Assembly: GCF_963678635.1 (NCBI RefSeq)
Contig: NC_087062.1
Location: 64,145,253-64,205,252 of the forward strand
From: Symsagittifera roscoffensis
Lineage: Eukaryota > Xenacoelomorpha > Acoela > Convolutidae
Length of the DNA: 60,000 nt
Direction: 5' to 3'
A program made the translations under genes and the position numbers. Positions 43,178 to 55,255 of the stretch are shown here, piece by piece. Position 1 is the stretch's first letter. Each line of letters starts with the position of its first letter. The notes beneath the pieces are model-generated. The model was not told the DNA's origin. It ran no database searches and was given only the letters and a program-made list of their open reading frames with translations.

Positions 43178-43819
43178 ATGCTATTGGCAGGTTTGACCAC
43201 AACGGCCACAAGATCGAAGAAAAGCGCACGGACTTTGGCGGACACGAAGCTCGAAATGGAAGTCATCAGTCAGTGTAGATCTGGAGGACTTGATGATTAC
43301 AAGCCCTCGCGAACCAACATGGCCCGGATGAAGCTGGAGGGACAACTCGGCGTAATCGAGTATAGTCGGATCACAGTGCCAGACTCAGTTCATATGGGAG
43401 ATCCAGCAGGTGGTTATGTAGAGATGCTTAAGGCAAGGAATTCCGCAAGAGGGCACTTGATGGCCTGGGACGAGAAGCGAGCCATGCAAGAGTATTTGAA
43501 GGAGCTGACGGAGAACTCTAATTTGAGTCGGAAAGAATACGGCACGGTGATGTTCTCGGAGGCAAATGAAATCGGGCTGGAGAAACTGTTAGAAATCTCT
43601 TGGAGGGCGGTCCTCCAAAGATACTTCGACGAGACGATGCATGCACCTGCGACGGTGGCAGCATACCTGGCCTATCCGTGTGCAGGAACTGACTTGCAGG
43701 TACGACTGGCCTGGTGTTTGATGGGAATCAAGAAGTCGGAACATGAGGCCAACAAGGACTCGAAATCAAAGGAACATGAGCTGGAATTGAATGGAAGCCC
43801 TGCGAGTGTTGATTTTTAG
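43178..43819 (+). CDS. ORF-S region X2, copy B, 213-codon open frame
   Basis: It is the uninterrupted version of the frame broken in copy A at 33007-33013: here GGCACGGTGATG keeps the frame through KEYGTVMFSEANEIGLEKLL. The frame ends at the TAG near 43817, shared with A (33283). Otherwise it is the same protein as copy A, function unknown. Confidence 0.55.
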   Translation: MLLAGLTTTATRSKKSARTLADTKLEMEVISQCRSGGLDDYKPSRTNMARMKLEGQLGVIEYSRITVPDSVHMGDPAGGYVEMLKARNSARGHLMAWDEKRAMQEYLKELTENSNLSRKEYGTVMFSEANEIGLEKLLEISWRAVLQRYFDETMHAPATVAAYLAYPCAGTDLQVRLAWCLMGIKKSEHEANKDSKSKEHELELNGSPASVDF

Positions 43820-43991
43820 AGACGATTCGGCGATAGCCTGGGCTAAGCGTAAAGATGCCCTTTGCTTTGTGAGGTTCGTGGTGAATCGTATCCCCACTCC
43901 TGTTAAGGAAGAATGCATAAAAACCATTCGGCAAGGGGGAGTTGATTGTTAACGAAACTTTCTGAAGGCACTCCTGGAGCTATATCAGGAG

Positions 43992-45536
43992 ATGCCGCTG
44001 CTCATACCAAGTAAAGAAACTAACGACATGGAAAGCTATCGCATGTTGGATGAAGTGAGAAGATACTCCAACAAGGAGTTGAAAGTGAGCCGGGAGTCAA
44101 TTGAAGCAGTCAGGGGACAGAAGGACTATGCAACACTGGGGAACATGAAGCCATTCCAATTTGTGTCAGGCATACCATCCCTAGCGTACAATCCCTTTTT
44201 GGACTAGGAAGCCAAGGAAGCATACTTTGACTATGAGCAAAATGTGATACTTGATTTCTGGGTCGAGCGGATCAAGGAAATTGGCATGTTGATGGTGGAA
44301 CAACCCAAGCTTGGAATTTATTTGGAGGAACGAGTGGTCGAACCATCTGTTCCCGAGCTAAGGGGGCAACTGAGCTTTGATTGTGGTTCTTGGGACGGTC
44401 CCTTAAAGACCAGCTTAGTAACCATGTGGGAGCTCATGAAGCCTTCCTGGTGTCCACATCCAAACGCCGGTTTAACCTGGGATATGACGGCAGATGTCAC
44501 ATTGGATTTGGATGATGACGCGAGTCTACACGAGTTGGCGATGATACACCATCTACTGGCCCTGAAAATAACAAAGCAGAAGAACGGACCAACCACGGAG
44601 CCAGCCGAGGGAAATCCCTCCGGTGATTGGTTGAGACAAAGCACCTGTCTAGCCCACAGTAGTGGAAAGGACGGACACGTGTGCAATTCGGGGCATTGTC
44701 TGAATACGCTGAGTGAGCAGCATCGCCAACTGGCTCAGTTTTATGGGAGGTTGAGCATGTCGGACAAGAGTGGAATGGAGTTGATTGCGGACTGTCACGG
44801 AGTAACGGAAGTGAACTTGATCACTGCCTTGGGATTTTGCAGTTTGACGAGCTCTATAGAATCGCTGGAGCGCTTAGAGCATGCCCATGGGCTAGTTACG
44901 TCCCTTAGGGTGGAAGTGTTCCCTGGAGCGTTGCGAGAGGTTCTGGAGAACGAGATGAAATTGAAAGACATTGAGGCCTATCATAGACCTACTGGTTCGA
45001 AGTATCTGGTGGGTTCGAGCTCTGCACCATATTTCAATAGTAGGTACCCTACGCACATGGTGGTGATGGACGCGAGGACACAGCAGGTGTTGGTCGACCA
45101 ACTCTTCTCTGTGCCAAAGTGCGTGAGGTTAGCCAGGATGTCGGAAAGGTCATATGATTTACTGACGAAGATCATTCGGGCCGTCCCGAATAGATCTGAA
45201 GGCGAGTTGCAGGACGTAGTCGGTGAAGAGTGCATGAGAATGAGTGAGGGTAAAGTGAGTGAATTCCAGAAGAAGAAGGTGAGCGGAGCGTTACCCACCG
45301 AATTCCCCACCATGGATGAAAAGGACGATGTACACAGGATCATGATGGAAGTGGAACCGTTGCTGGGAGCTTCAGGTTACCGGACCCGAAGGAACATCAT
45401 GATGACCCAAGAGGAGTATCCTTGTCACTGCCTGGCGCAGACGTTATGGTACCCTAAACGCGGGAATGTGATGTTAGTGTGGGACGGGGAGGAAGTGTAC
45501 TCCACGGGGTTGCCCTACCAAAATCATCCGCTGTAA
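43992..45536 (+). pseudogene. ORF-S region X3, copy B, one premature TAG
   Basis: It is the same 514-codon frame as 33458-35002, but GAG is TAG at 44205-44207 (after NPFLD), splitting it into 71 and 430 codons. The remainder differs from copy A by very few bases. It follows region X2 with the same ~170-bp broken link. Confidence 0.65.
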
Positions 45537-45539
45537 ATC

Positions 45540-45776
45540 GTGGTGGTTAGTGCCATGCTGGCGATGAGATTTTTAGAAGCTAACGCGGGCACGAGTGAGC
45601 AGGAGACGGCCGTGCCGATACCTGAGCAACTAAGCAACGTGAAGATGAACCTCAACCTAAATCTTTTCAGAAACACCTGCAATGTTCTGAGGATACCCAA
45701 AGCCATCGAGAGGATATGGTCAAGGCAAAGGTTGATGACTTGGTTCCGTGCAGTGATGACGTCATTGGATGTATGA
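45540..45776 (+). pseudogene. ORF-S C-terminal fragment, copy B
   Basis: It is identical to 35006-35242 except for one codon (NLDLF to NLNLF). It is the same presumed C-terminus of the polyprotein. Confidence 0.4.
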
Positions 45777-46929
45777 ACGCTCGAAGCGTCATATGTGTAG
45801 GAACACGGAAGCCTATCAATCCTTCCAATTCGATATAGGACCGGGAGCCTATAAGAGAGCATTCCTAACGCACTGAAACTTTGTTACCACGGTAGTGAAG
45901 CGAGTAGACCTAGAACGGAATGTGAAAAAGAGGTCTTACGAGCTGACCTAGAACGGAATGTGAGCCTGTGTCTGCACAACAGCTTTTGCAGAGGAATCGG
46001 GAGCAAAATGTGAATGTGGACTTACTACTTTGTTGCAAATCGAGGCTGTTAGAGCAGAAGAGTTGGGGCACGGCCCGCAACTCCGTGGACATGCTGGACA
46101 AAGTCCTAGAAGACAATGAGAACGAAGAATAATGACAAGAAGCAATGGAGTGACGAAGACGTGACAAGAGACGAGAGTGAAAAGTGAAGAGAGAAGGAGA
46201 AAAACATAATTGTCTTTGTGTGCTAAAACTTACACCAATCAACCAAGTTTGATTATTGAAGCTGTGAAATTTTTTGTTTTGCTGTAGTTTGGTCAAACCA
46301 GGCTTTGAAAATTATTTAATTGCTGCAATTGTTAAATGACAATGAAAATTTTAATTGATGCCATTTGCCTTTATATAGAGAAAGCATAGATGAGTATATT
46401 TATCTATTTAAACCCGACTGAAGTTTTAACCTGTGTAAGACACGTGTTCACTGTGTGGCGACCTGGTAGGGTTTGGGTGCGCTCGCTCGAAGAGGGTGAG
46501 TACCTCATTACTTTTCCTAGTCACAGAGTTTCTTAGTTTTATTATTGAGGACAACAGCATGAACAACTGATTATAATTGGTGAGTGACAATAAGTTAATT
46601 TTAACGGGTGCATGGCCGTGCCACATCCCAAATTTTTAATCAAGCGAGCGCGGTGAAAATATTGAAAGGCAGTGAGATGTAGTATGATGCCGTTTGAGAC
46701 ACGTAGTGAGTTGAGATGGAGTAGATAAATTTCATTTTCTAATGCGATTTGAAAGGTTGATTATAGATAACTGGAACACTCCTTGACAATAAACCGGTGT
46801 TACGCGATCAATGGGGACATTGATGGGGACTGTCCGAGAGTATCTGCCATTCCGCCGGATTGGCACCGCGTAACCTTCCGGCACAACACGAACATAGAAT
46901 TAGAGGCCTTAGTAGTTAGAAACTCTTGC

Positions 46930-47719
46930 AAAGGAGGCTGGAAAACTCCGAAACTTTAAATTTTCAAAAATGCGAATTGTCACGTTACATTTCGGAGAAA
47001 TGTTAAAACGGCCATTTTGAGCCAAAAAGTAGAAGAAAACAGAACAACAGCTGAAGTAGCAAGAGACAGTCGGTAGAAGATATAGAAAAACAAAGCCTCT
47101 TATCGTGACGATCACGCACGATAAGACAGCTAATTAGGGACAACAGACGGAAAAGAGGCTTCAGTGGGGAAGAAGAAAAGAGCAGTACCCTCCCGTGCCA
47201 CGAACTGGGAGTAATAACGGCGTTGTTACAGTGAAATAACGGAAACGGAGGCTCGGCCCCCCAGGGACAGTATATGATGGAGGACTAAAAAGAACTGACT
47301 TTTTAGCTACTCTGATGCCATAAAGCTTTGAATTAACACCAGTATTAATTGATATTTTAGAATATGAGTAGCTAGAAAGAGGAAAGGGTCAATCCATCTC
47401 CAATGGATCTAATATAGAACTGTCACCAAAAACATAGTAAAATAGGATATTCGAGCCGTGTTTTTAGAAGCAATCATGTAGTCTGAGGATCCGGGACCCA
47501 GATATGTGGTTGTATTCGCATGTAAACGGAAGCTGACTTAGTCGTTTAACTGATGGCCTGAAAATAGTAACTTTTTACTTAGCCCTAGACAGGCCAGAAA
47601 ATCAACTGGCTAGGTCGAGATGGTAAAAAACGAGTAGAATTTAGGTAACTGACGCCGGCCAGTCGTTAATAAGTACTTTTTTTACGCTCCGTCATTGTGT
47701 AGGTTTTGGGCGAATGTTA
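46930..47719. repeat. terminal-type repeat T, copy B
   Basis: It is the duplicate of 36398-37186 with the perfect stem CTTATCGTG/CACGATAAG at 47099-47107 and 47117-47125. It abuts the copy-B LINE. Confidence 0.65.
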
Positions 47720-49740
47720 TATTTGATCTAAACTTCTTCGGATTTCTCGTTGTTCAAGATAAGGTTATTGGACTCACGCCGTTCCTTGATGTGACCGATG
47801 GCTTGATTTGCCGAGTCAACTCCATCTTTACCACCGATGCAGGGGTGTTGTCATCCGCAAACTTTGCAGATGTCGCCAGGGTTTGAGTAACTTGACAGTC
47901 GTCATATGAAAGATTGAAAAACGGGGACCCATCACAGTCCCCTGCGGTACACCACTATTGGTACTGCTCGTTGAAGATCTGTGGTTGTCATAAACAACAA
48001 ACTGATTCCGGTGCATCAAAAAACAGCGAATCAAGTTTACAATATAGGGATTCACAGTCGGTACAACTTTAGATAATTGTGAGCTTATGAGATGGTGTGG
48101 CACTCTGTCAAAGGCTTTGCTAAGATCCAAAGAGAAGATTGGGATATAATCGCATTGCTGTTTCTCGAGAGACTTGCAGTCGTCTATTAATTTAATGAAA
48201 GCACAACTAGTCGAAAATTTGTTCCCGAAACGAAATTGCTTCTGATTCAGCCACAAATTGTATGAATTGGAAACAAATTGATCGTATACGAGTCTATCAA
48301 AAATCCGAGCAAAAATCGGGGTAACAGATATGGGTTAAAGCATATTGCATTGAGTGATAACTTTCGACTCCGAACGGGTACTACTTTAGATAACTTGAAC
48401 ACATCAGGAAATATTTGATATCGAATACAAAGGTTATAGAGATGAGGTAACGATTCAGCCAGATTGTGTGCATTTTCTCTGATAAACCAATGTGGGAGAT
48501 CGTCATGCCCAGCCGCAGTGACCTTGACCCGCTTCAGATAATTACAAACATGATGTAGCTCTAGTTGAGGCAACTCTGATGAAGGAGACTTTAGGAAAAT
48601 AGGATCTTGATAGTTGGTAACAGTGGATATACTGCAGAAGTACTTATTCATTTCTTCTGCTGAGAAAAGAATGCGTAATACTTCTTTCTGCTTCCGACCA
48701 GACAAGGTGTTGACTTTTTCCACCACTTAGCTGACCCCTTAGCTTTTTTGTCCGAGGCAATATTGCTAACAAGGAGGGCACTGATTTGCGAGGATACGAG
48801 ATCGGCATCACGATGTTTGGGTCTTCTCATCAGCTGCTGTTTTTTCTTCAAGAATTTTACCAGTGGGCTCATGTAGTGTGAGTCTTTATTGGAAATCTTA
48901 ACGGTTTTGATTGGGCAATATAAATTTATTGATCAAACAGAGTCTCGATCATATAGTCCGACGTAATTTGAGGGCCTTCGATCGAAAAAGGGAACTGAAA
49001 TCAAATTCATCCAAAGCGAGGTTCAATTGGCATCTTTTGTGATTTTGTTGATCACGGAAAGACACCTTACGCGGTACTGTAGGTATGGGAACTCTAGGTT
49101 CAACAACAAGTGCTAAATGGTCTGTCTTCATTGTAGTCTTCATAGAGAAGCATTGCTTCACTAGTGTCTTCTGCGATACCATAACGTAATCAAGCTGCGA
49201 TCGCTTATGGGTGACACCCGTGAAAACTGAGTGTATCCCCAGAGAAGATTCTATTGCGCCAGTGTCGAAGTCGTTGAAAGCGTCACCAATAATGAACGCT
49301 GCGTGTGGGTACTGTCTAAGAAATTCGTCGAACGTTTATGTGAGATAGTCTAAATAATTTTCCTTTCTATTGATCAATGTAGGATAATGAACAACACAGA
49401 GGATAAGTGGGTAATATGTCGACAAGGAGCCACAACACTTCAAACAAGTTGCAGTTGTTAGGTGTGAGTTTTATAACAATGAATGTACATCGAATGCAGG
49501 CACAAACCCCACTTCCAGTTGACTTGTTTGAGTTATCGGGGTTGCGGTCATGAAGAAGTAGAATATAATCGGTAATGTATATATAGGAGTCTTCGATTTT
49601 GCTTTTCAGCCATGTTTCTGTTAGACAACAAACGTCGATATTATGATGTGCCAGGTCTAAGGAGAGGGAGATGGTTGCTTCAGTCTTTTTTTATCGATCG
49701 TGCATTCAGGAATATGAGTTTCAAACTGTTTACTTTTAAT
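47720..49740 (-). pseudogene. LINE with APE endonuclease and RT, copy B
   Basis: It has the same order and motifs as copy A (DHLALVV, FSLDLSKAFDRVPHHLI, NSGVPQGTVMGP, FADD after a frameshift). Differences from A include small indels near 48370 and 48985 that move the frame. It is a relic. Confidence 0.82.
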
Positions 49741-50929
49741 TGGTGTACTAGTCATTCAACACTTCTCCGTTCATTGAATTTTCTTTGTTGTTAGATCAGT
49801 GATCGAATTCACAATTAAGTTGTCGTTACTTTTCATCTCATTTAATACTTCATTTAGAAACAATCTAGCCAACAAAAATCATTTCGCAAAACGGTAGAAA
49901 AACAAACTTCGAGAAAATGTAATCGGATGAAAGTCGCATGAAATAGGGGCTCAAACTACTACCAAATGGTTGAAAAGAAAAATTTACATCAATCTAATTT
50001 GAAGTTGAATGAGTCGCTTTGAAATTGACAAAAAAACATTAATCTAGGAAAGCTTTTCAGATCAAATATTGAAAGTTTTCAATTTGAAGTCGATACCTTG
50101 AATTCATTCGCAAAACAAAAAACTTCGAAACGATTTCAGTCGATTATGTGGATAAAATCTTTCAAATTTTGTTTTATTCTTCAAAAAAATGTGTAGCTTC
50201 AAATTGTTTAAACAATTACTTCGCAAGACAGTCCAACAAATTTGACTCGTGAAAACTGAAAGTTTTTTCAAGCAAGCTTTTAAAAAAACCTTCAAACTTT
50301 AATAGTTGTTCTTGTAGCTCGAGTTGTTTCGTGAGATAACGTTTTTGTACACAAAAAGCAATATAACTTTCAAACATTCCAAGTGATTTAATTGAAATGT
50401 TTCGGAAAAAATTTGGTTGTCAGGCAAATTATTTCTAACAAAAACGTGAGAACTTTATTAACACTTTTTTCAAGCAAGCAATTTCAGAGTTGCTTTGAAT
50501 AGCTTGCAGAAAATCTTTGCAAAAATATTTGGATCATTTCTAGCTGCTTTGAAAGTTTGAAAAGTTGCGCTCATCATTATAAGTTTTTATTTGAGAATGC
50601 GTTGAAATTCTAAATTCAAACAAATGTTTTTGCACCTTTTCGTGCATTTTTGGGTTTTAAAAATCTAAACTATCTGTAAAAAATCATCAAAGTTCATAGA
50701 AAACTGCCATACAATCGTCATTATTTCAAAACTTTAAAAAATTGACCAATCACAACTTAAAAATTATTACTGAAATTATGTAACAGCTATGATGAAACAA
50801 TTTTTTTTCATTTAGTCACAAATTTCTGAGATTTTTCTTTTTTTTTGGATTTTACAATTTAGTTTTGTCGGTAAGTTCAAGCTATTATTTAAGTTATTTC
50901 AATATTTGGTATCCTCTTTTCGGTGTTAC
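49741..50929. other. AT-rich stretch without recognisable genes, copy B
   Basis: It is the duplicate of 39201-40390; no coding signal is seen. Confidence 0.4.
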
Positions 50930-51444
50930 TCAATTCTTGTGGTGAGATGTCGGACCGTCTGGCCAACATAGATGGATTTCAACCCACAACATTCAACACC
51001 ATTTTTGATTTCAGTTCACTGTAAAAAGATGGCTTTACAGAGGGCATACAAGTTTTCTTTTTCCTCATCGTGAATATTATCTGCGCATTGGTGATATTTT
51101 TGCTAATATCTGACTGTGATTCCCCCGAAATTGAACCATCAAGATGGGAGGTGAATTGCTGCTATAATCGCAGGGCTTCCTTTTCTCATCCATCTTCTCT
51201 TTCTTTTTACCCTCCCCAATGATCTCTTCGAGGGCTTGCAATGCAACCCTGGACGACCAACTTTTGGATATTTGTTATCCAACCACTGTTCACTGTTGAT
51301 TTCCTTCGCTTAATCAAAATTTTTCTATGTGGACGTACTGCGTAAAACTCGGTAAACAATTCTTTCAATCACACTTCTATTGTACTGAAGGGCAACTTCT
51401 AAAAATGGCATTTTCGGATTTACAAAAATGTATTGACAAAAACC
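50923..51444 (-). pseudogene. GIY-YIG endonuclease remnant, Penelope-like, copy B
   Basis: It is the duplicate of 40391-40912, with the SIYVGQTVRHLTTRIE motif at about 50930-51007 on the minus strand. Confidence 0.5.
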
Positions 51445-51520
51445 GGAAATTTAACTGTGGATGGTATCAAGAACCAACAGATACAGATACCATTTGAAAT
51501 TTTAGAAGCGCAACTGTACA

Positions 51521-52640
51521 TTGGCAAGGTCCTCGCCTCCCATCCGACATTCGAAGCTGTTGTTCAGGTCCATTAACACCCAGCCAGGTTCGGATGTTTT
51601 TCCGAACAGTCAGTCGTCACTCGCCAGTCTTCTCAGCTCCCTTTGTTCTATCCAACTTAGCACAGAGCAGTCCACCACTGACACAAGGTTCACACACAGA
51701 ACTGAATGTCTGTACGACTTCACTCGTATGTCGGGAACTGTAGGTCCATACACTGTACCCTTGTAGGTCCATACATCACAGTCACAAATTCTCTCAATCC
51801 AAAGATCAGCGCGAGTGGATCGATCCGCATCATTAGAGCCAAGTCGGTCAACAAGGGCATTCCCCCACATTTCTTCACTTCGCTTTTACTTAAAATTGGC
51901 TTTTTTTGAGATTGGCTTTCCGGTCAAACTTTTTTTGACAAAAAAATAAAGAAATCCTGGAGCGAAAGTAAGGTTCCAAAAATTGCAAACCGACGCATTT
52001 TTTAAGAAAGAAAAAAATTGCTGGCGAAGAACTATAGACCAGTAAAACTTATATCATTGTAGTTAAAATTCCATAACAATTTCTAATAATATGACTACAC
52101 TTTTGTTTTCTGAACGTATATAGGGGACTCATTCGGCCTCATCTTGATTTTTGTAATCAAGCTGGTTATCTGAGACTCAAGATATTTTAGAAATTCTAAC
52201 TTCTAAAATTTCAAATGGTATCTGTATATGATGGTTCTTGATACCATTCACAGTTAATTTTCCGGGTTTTGTCAATACTATTTTGTAAATTCGAAAATGC
52301 CAATTTCCCAGATTTTTTTGGCCTCTACTGTGAATTGTGAATTTTGATGTGGTAAGTCTGCTGCCCGTAGCACCTCTTCAGAATCACCATTCACTGTTCT
52401 CACTACAACTTCAACGCAACGGAGGAAGAACGTAGCGTGCTGAACACTCATATTTTCTCCCTGCATTTGCATTTTCTACAGTACCATTCGGTTTCAGTTA
52501 TAATACGATACTCAATATCTTCTACAGTACCCATATCTTCTACTCGCGATGCATTTGCTCAGTACCATTCGGTGTCAGTTATATTCCGATACTCAACATT
52601 GTGCCATTCCGCCGGATTGACACCGCCAAAGTCTCCGACG
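51521..52640. repeat. repeat unit R, copy 1 (inverted X1 fragment plus AT-rich tail)
   Basis: The segment holding the inverted X1 piece (minus 51870-51610, DPLALI/VVDCSVL type) and the following AT-rich tail with AGACTCAAGATATTTTAG and CATTCCGCCGGATTGACACCGCC recurs at about 56680-57805 and 59265-60000 (window end). The shared short minus frame (52472-52278 and 57640-57446) is probably not a gene, because it overlaps non-coding repeat sequence. Confidence 0.75.
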
Positions 52641-52810
52641 AGTAAGAAACGTTGTTAATGACGAATTAAGAAAGACGAAACACAGAAAGTGTCCATATTT
52701 GGCAGAAAAAATGAACAAAACAGAACACCCGAATTTTTAAGTGAGAAACCACCAAGAAAAGTGTATGAAAAGTAAGAAGTCTCTTATCGTGACGTTCACG
52801 CTATAGCTTT
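52641..52810. repeat. truncated start of a terminal repeat T variant
   Basis: GTTAATGACGAATTAAG, CATATTTGGCAGAAAA and TCTCTTATCGTGACGTTCACG match the T variant at 57830-58045. The match stops inside the stem-loop at about 52800, where RT-associated sequence begins. Confidence 0.6.
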
Positions 52811-53170
52811 CTTGTCTTTTTTCACTTAGTTTTTCGGCCAATCGCTGCATCGTCCGCGTGGCTGTTGGAGCAGCGCCACCGGTGCATCCAAAAATTAGCG
52901 GGCAGAAGCTACTCTGCTCTACGTTTAAAATTCTTTGCTGATATTTGGAGTTCTTCAGCGTTTCGTGGTATTTGTATGCATCCTTCTGCAGTTTTCGCGA
53001 TGTTTTGGCATGGGGGCTGAAAATTTTCACATCAAAGAAAGCGCGGCTGAATCGTGAACCCACACTGCGAAATTCAACGAAAACCTTCCCTGCACCTGGA
53101 GATTATGCTGCGACTGCACAAACTCCATCAATACTGCAAAATTGAATTTCTATGAGACTCAATAAACTGA
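52811..53170 (-). pseudogene. C-terminal nuclease-like fragment of another retroelement
   Basis: The minus strand encodes FSRAFFDVKIFSPHAKTSRK, then QRILNVEQSSFCPLIFGCTG and GAAPTATRTMQRLAEKLSEK. I recognise this as the conserved C-terminal block that follows RT in a widespread invertebrate retroelement group (FFDV.VF.PHA, then E...F.PL.F..TGG....AT...RLAEK.). The D-x-K spacing suggests a PD-(D/E)XK-like nuclease, which is inference. RT itself is absent, so this is a fragment. Confidence 0.6.
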
Positions 53171-53506
53171 AAGTGACAGGGAAGCAATTCCCCTGGAACT
53201 TATCCTAAATCCTTCATTATTATGATTATTAGAGATGGATTGACTTCTTGTGTTTGATAATTCAAGTCTGAGATGAAAAATTCAACTGATTGAACCTGTT
53301 GCGATAATGACTCCTGTAGAAGCGGCGGATCCTTAATTAATTCTCGCTTGTTTGCCATCTGCGAATTTTTTTTTATTTAGCTTCCGTTTATATGCAAAAG
53401 TAACATCATAACTGTTCTCAGATCCCCAGACAACGTAGTTAATACCAAGAACAGGCTCAAAACTAAAATTATTAATTTGTTTAGTGACACTTATATATAA
53501 TAGTTG
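53171..53506. other. unassigned AT-rich spacer
   Basis: I see no coding signal or repeat match within the window in this stretch. Confidence 0.4.
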
Positions 53507-54127
53507 ATGTCTTCTCAAACTGTTTTTCATTCAAATGGGAGCCAATCAGAAGAAAGGAGGCTGAGGTGGGGGAGCCGGAAGGATCAGTACATTCCCGTGT
53601 CACAAATTGGAAGAAGTAACAACGTAATTTCACGAAGAAAACAGAATCGGACGCCCGGCGCCCAGAGACTGTCTCATGTTGAAAGACTATTAAAAACTAA
53701 TTTCTTAGCTACTCTGATGTCCTAAACATTTGAATTAACACCGATATTTTTGGTTATTTTAGAATATGAGGAGCTAGGAATAGGAAAGGGTCAAATATCT
53801 CCAACGGATTTATTATATAACTTTCACTAAAAACTTAGTAAAATAGGATGAAAAGGATTGCTGGTGAATGACGAGTTATTCTAACACGCAAGGGATCTGA
53901 CCGTACCGGTGCGGCGGGACTCGGGCATGGACGTGCGGCAAGGCCCCACGGAACCTGGACTGAGACCAGACCCGAACGATGATGAACAGATGGATCAGGA
54001 CGACGATAATATGGAGGGAAAGGGAGGCAAGTCAAATGGATTGGACCTAGGAGCGTTGGAGAGAGACTTGCTGGAATACCAGTTCAGTAAAGACGACGAC
54101 GGGGAAGTCGATGGAAATCTATTGCTG
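53507..54127 (+). repeat. second copy of the T/ORF-S fusion segment
   Basis: It is almost identical to 41179-41799 (offset 12328 bp): partial repeat T fused to the ORF-S X1 block RQGPTEPGLRPDPNDDEQMD. At the site of the LINE insertion it reads AATCTATTGCTGATGACACC and is empty. Confidence 0.88.
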
Positions 54128-54467
54128 ATGACACCATTGTCTTTCATGTCCCCTACGAGGGAGGCGCCGGCCAGCTTATCCCCAGTGGATCCATTAGGTC
54201 TGACAATGGACTACCGGAGTAGGGACATACAGAAACTGCTCCATTAATCACTAAGGAGGAGAAGAATTGACGAGACCATGAGGGTATCCTTCTTGAGCAC
54301 ATTACCTGAAGAGGAGTGGGAGAGATACCAGAGTGAGCTTGAACGTAAGGCAGCAGTGACCTGGAACCGAGTGACCTTCATGGAAAGGATATGGGACGTG
54401 ATACGCAGGTACGGGACGCAGTCCGTAATGAAGGTGGGGTTGAACCAACCCATCATGCGCGAGGTTC
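54128..54467 (+). pseudogene. ORF-S region X1 end, third copy, longer than A and B
   Basis: It encodes SFMSPTREAPASLSPVDPLG, a frame break at about 54247, then RVSFLSTLPEEEWERYQSEL, WNRVTFMERIWDVIRRYGTQ and LNQPIMREV. The EEEWERY...RRYG block is missing from A and B. It stops at 54467, where leader repeat L begins abruptly. Confidence 0.65.
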
Positions 54468-55255
54468 AACTGGGTGGGACTGGTAAAGGCATAAGATCAT
54501 CATTATCAGCAAATGTTTTAGCGACAAACCCTCCGCTCAGGGCGTATGCCCAAATTAGAGGCCTTAGTGTCCTGTATTGTACTAGGGGAGGGTACCGACC
54601 CTCCGCCTGGTACTATTTAGCTTTTTAACTTAGTTCGGACCAAAAATTCCGGGGGCGGAGGTTTGGGCGGGAAGTCTAGAGCCAGCTTAATTCAAGGCCC
54701 TGGGACCAAAACAATTAAAAAGAAAGCGTAAAACCGAAGAAAAACAGTGTATAACTACAAAAAAAAACCAAAAACAAATTAACTTGAGAACCAAAAAAAA
54801 ACAAAAAAAACAGTTAAAAATCCAAAAATGACCAAAAACACTAAAAAAGTGTAAAATGAAAATTTATATATTAATTCCGGACGGGAAGTTATCTGACCTT
54901 CCTATTGTTGTTGTTTCAGATTGATTTGGATCATTTCTGATTGAAAGATCGATGTTTTGGTGGTGGGTAAGGTACCCTCCCTTGAGTGTTGTTTGGGTAT
55001 TTAAGCACGTTATTGATAAATTTGCCGGTGACCGGAGGGTAGAGCGGCAAGCTGACAGACGTGTTCCAGACTCAAGAGAGGGCATCAAGGACAACCTCCA
55101 CAACGACTGTTGGGTTTCATTGACACAGTTTTAGTATCTTTCGGGTACGATTTCCTTAAGACTTAAGTGGTGGGGGCACAGTTGGCTCGGTCCATCGATT
55201 GCGAATTTCCGAGTTAAGGGTCTTATTTTGGATTTTTTGGTGCAAAAGTTTAAGT
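54468..55255 (+). repeat. leader repeat L, right copy
   Basis: It matches 13060-13290 and 13600-13965. It joins the ORF-S fragment on the left and an inverted ORF-S fragment on the right (55256), so it marks a rearrangement or the edge of another inserted element. An A-rich, low-complexity tract with many AAAAAACAAAAA runs fills 54710-54860. Confidence 0.7.

Larger units (their letters stand above)
42637..51695 (+). repeat. 9.06-kb direct duplication, copy B
   Basis: It is the partner of 32102-41163 with the same internal order. The near identity indicates a recent duplication, gene conversion or an assembly duplication (unmerged haplotype). Distinguishing changes include the TAG at 44205, a one-base deletion near 43545 that restores the X2 frame, and a frameshift at about 48370 in the LINE. 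Confidence 0.93.

Noticed and set aside
52278-52472. Short minus-strand frame conserved at 57446-57640
   Set aside because: It lies in repeat unit R. The copies differ by only a few bases, so conservation is simply recent copying, and no start context or domain supports a gene.
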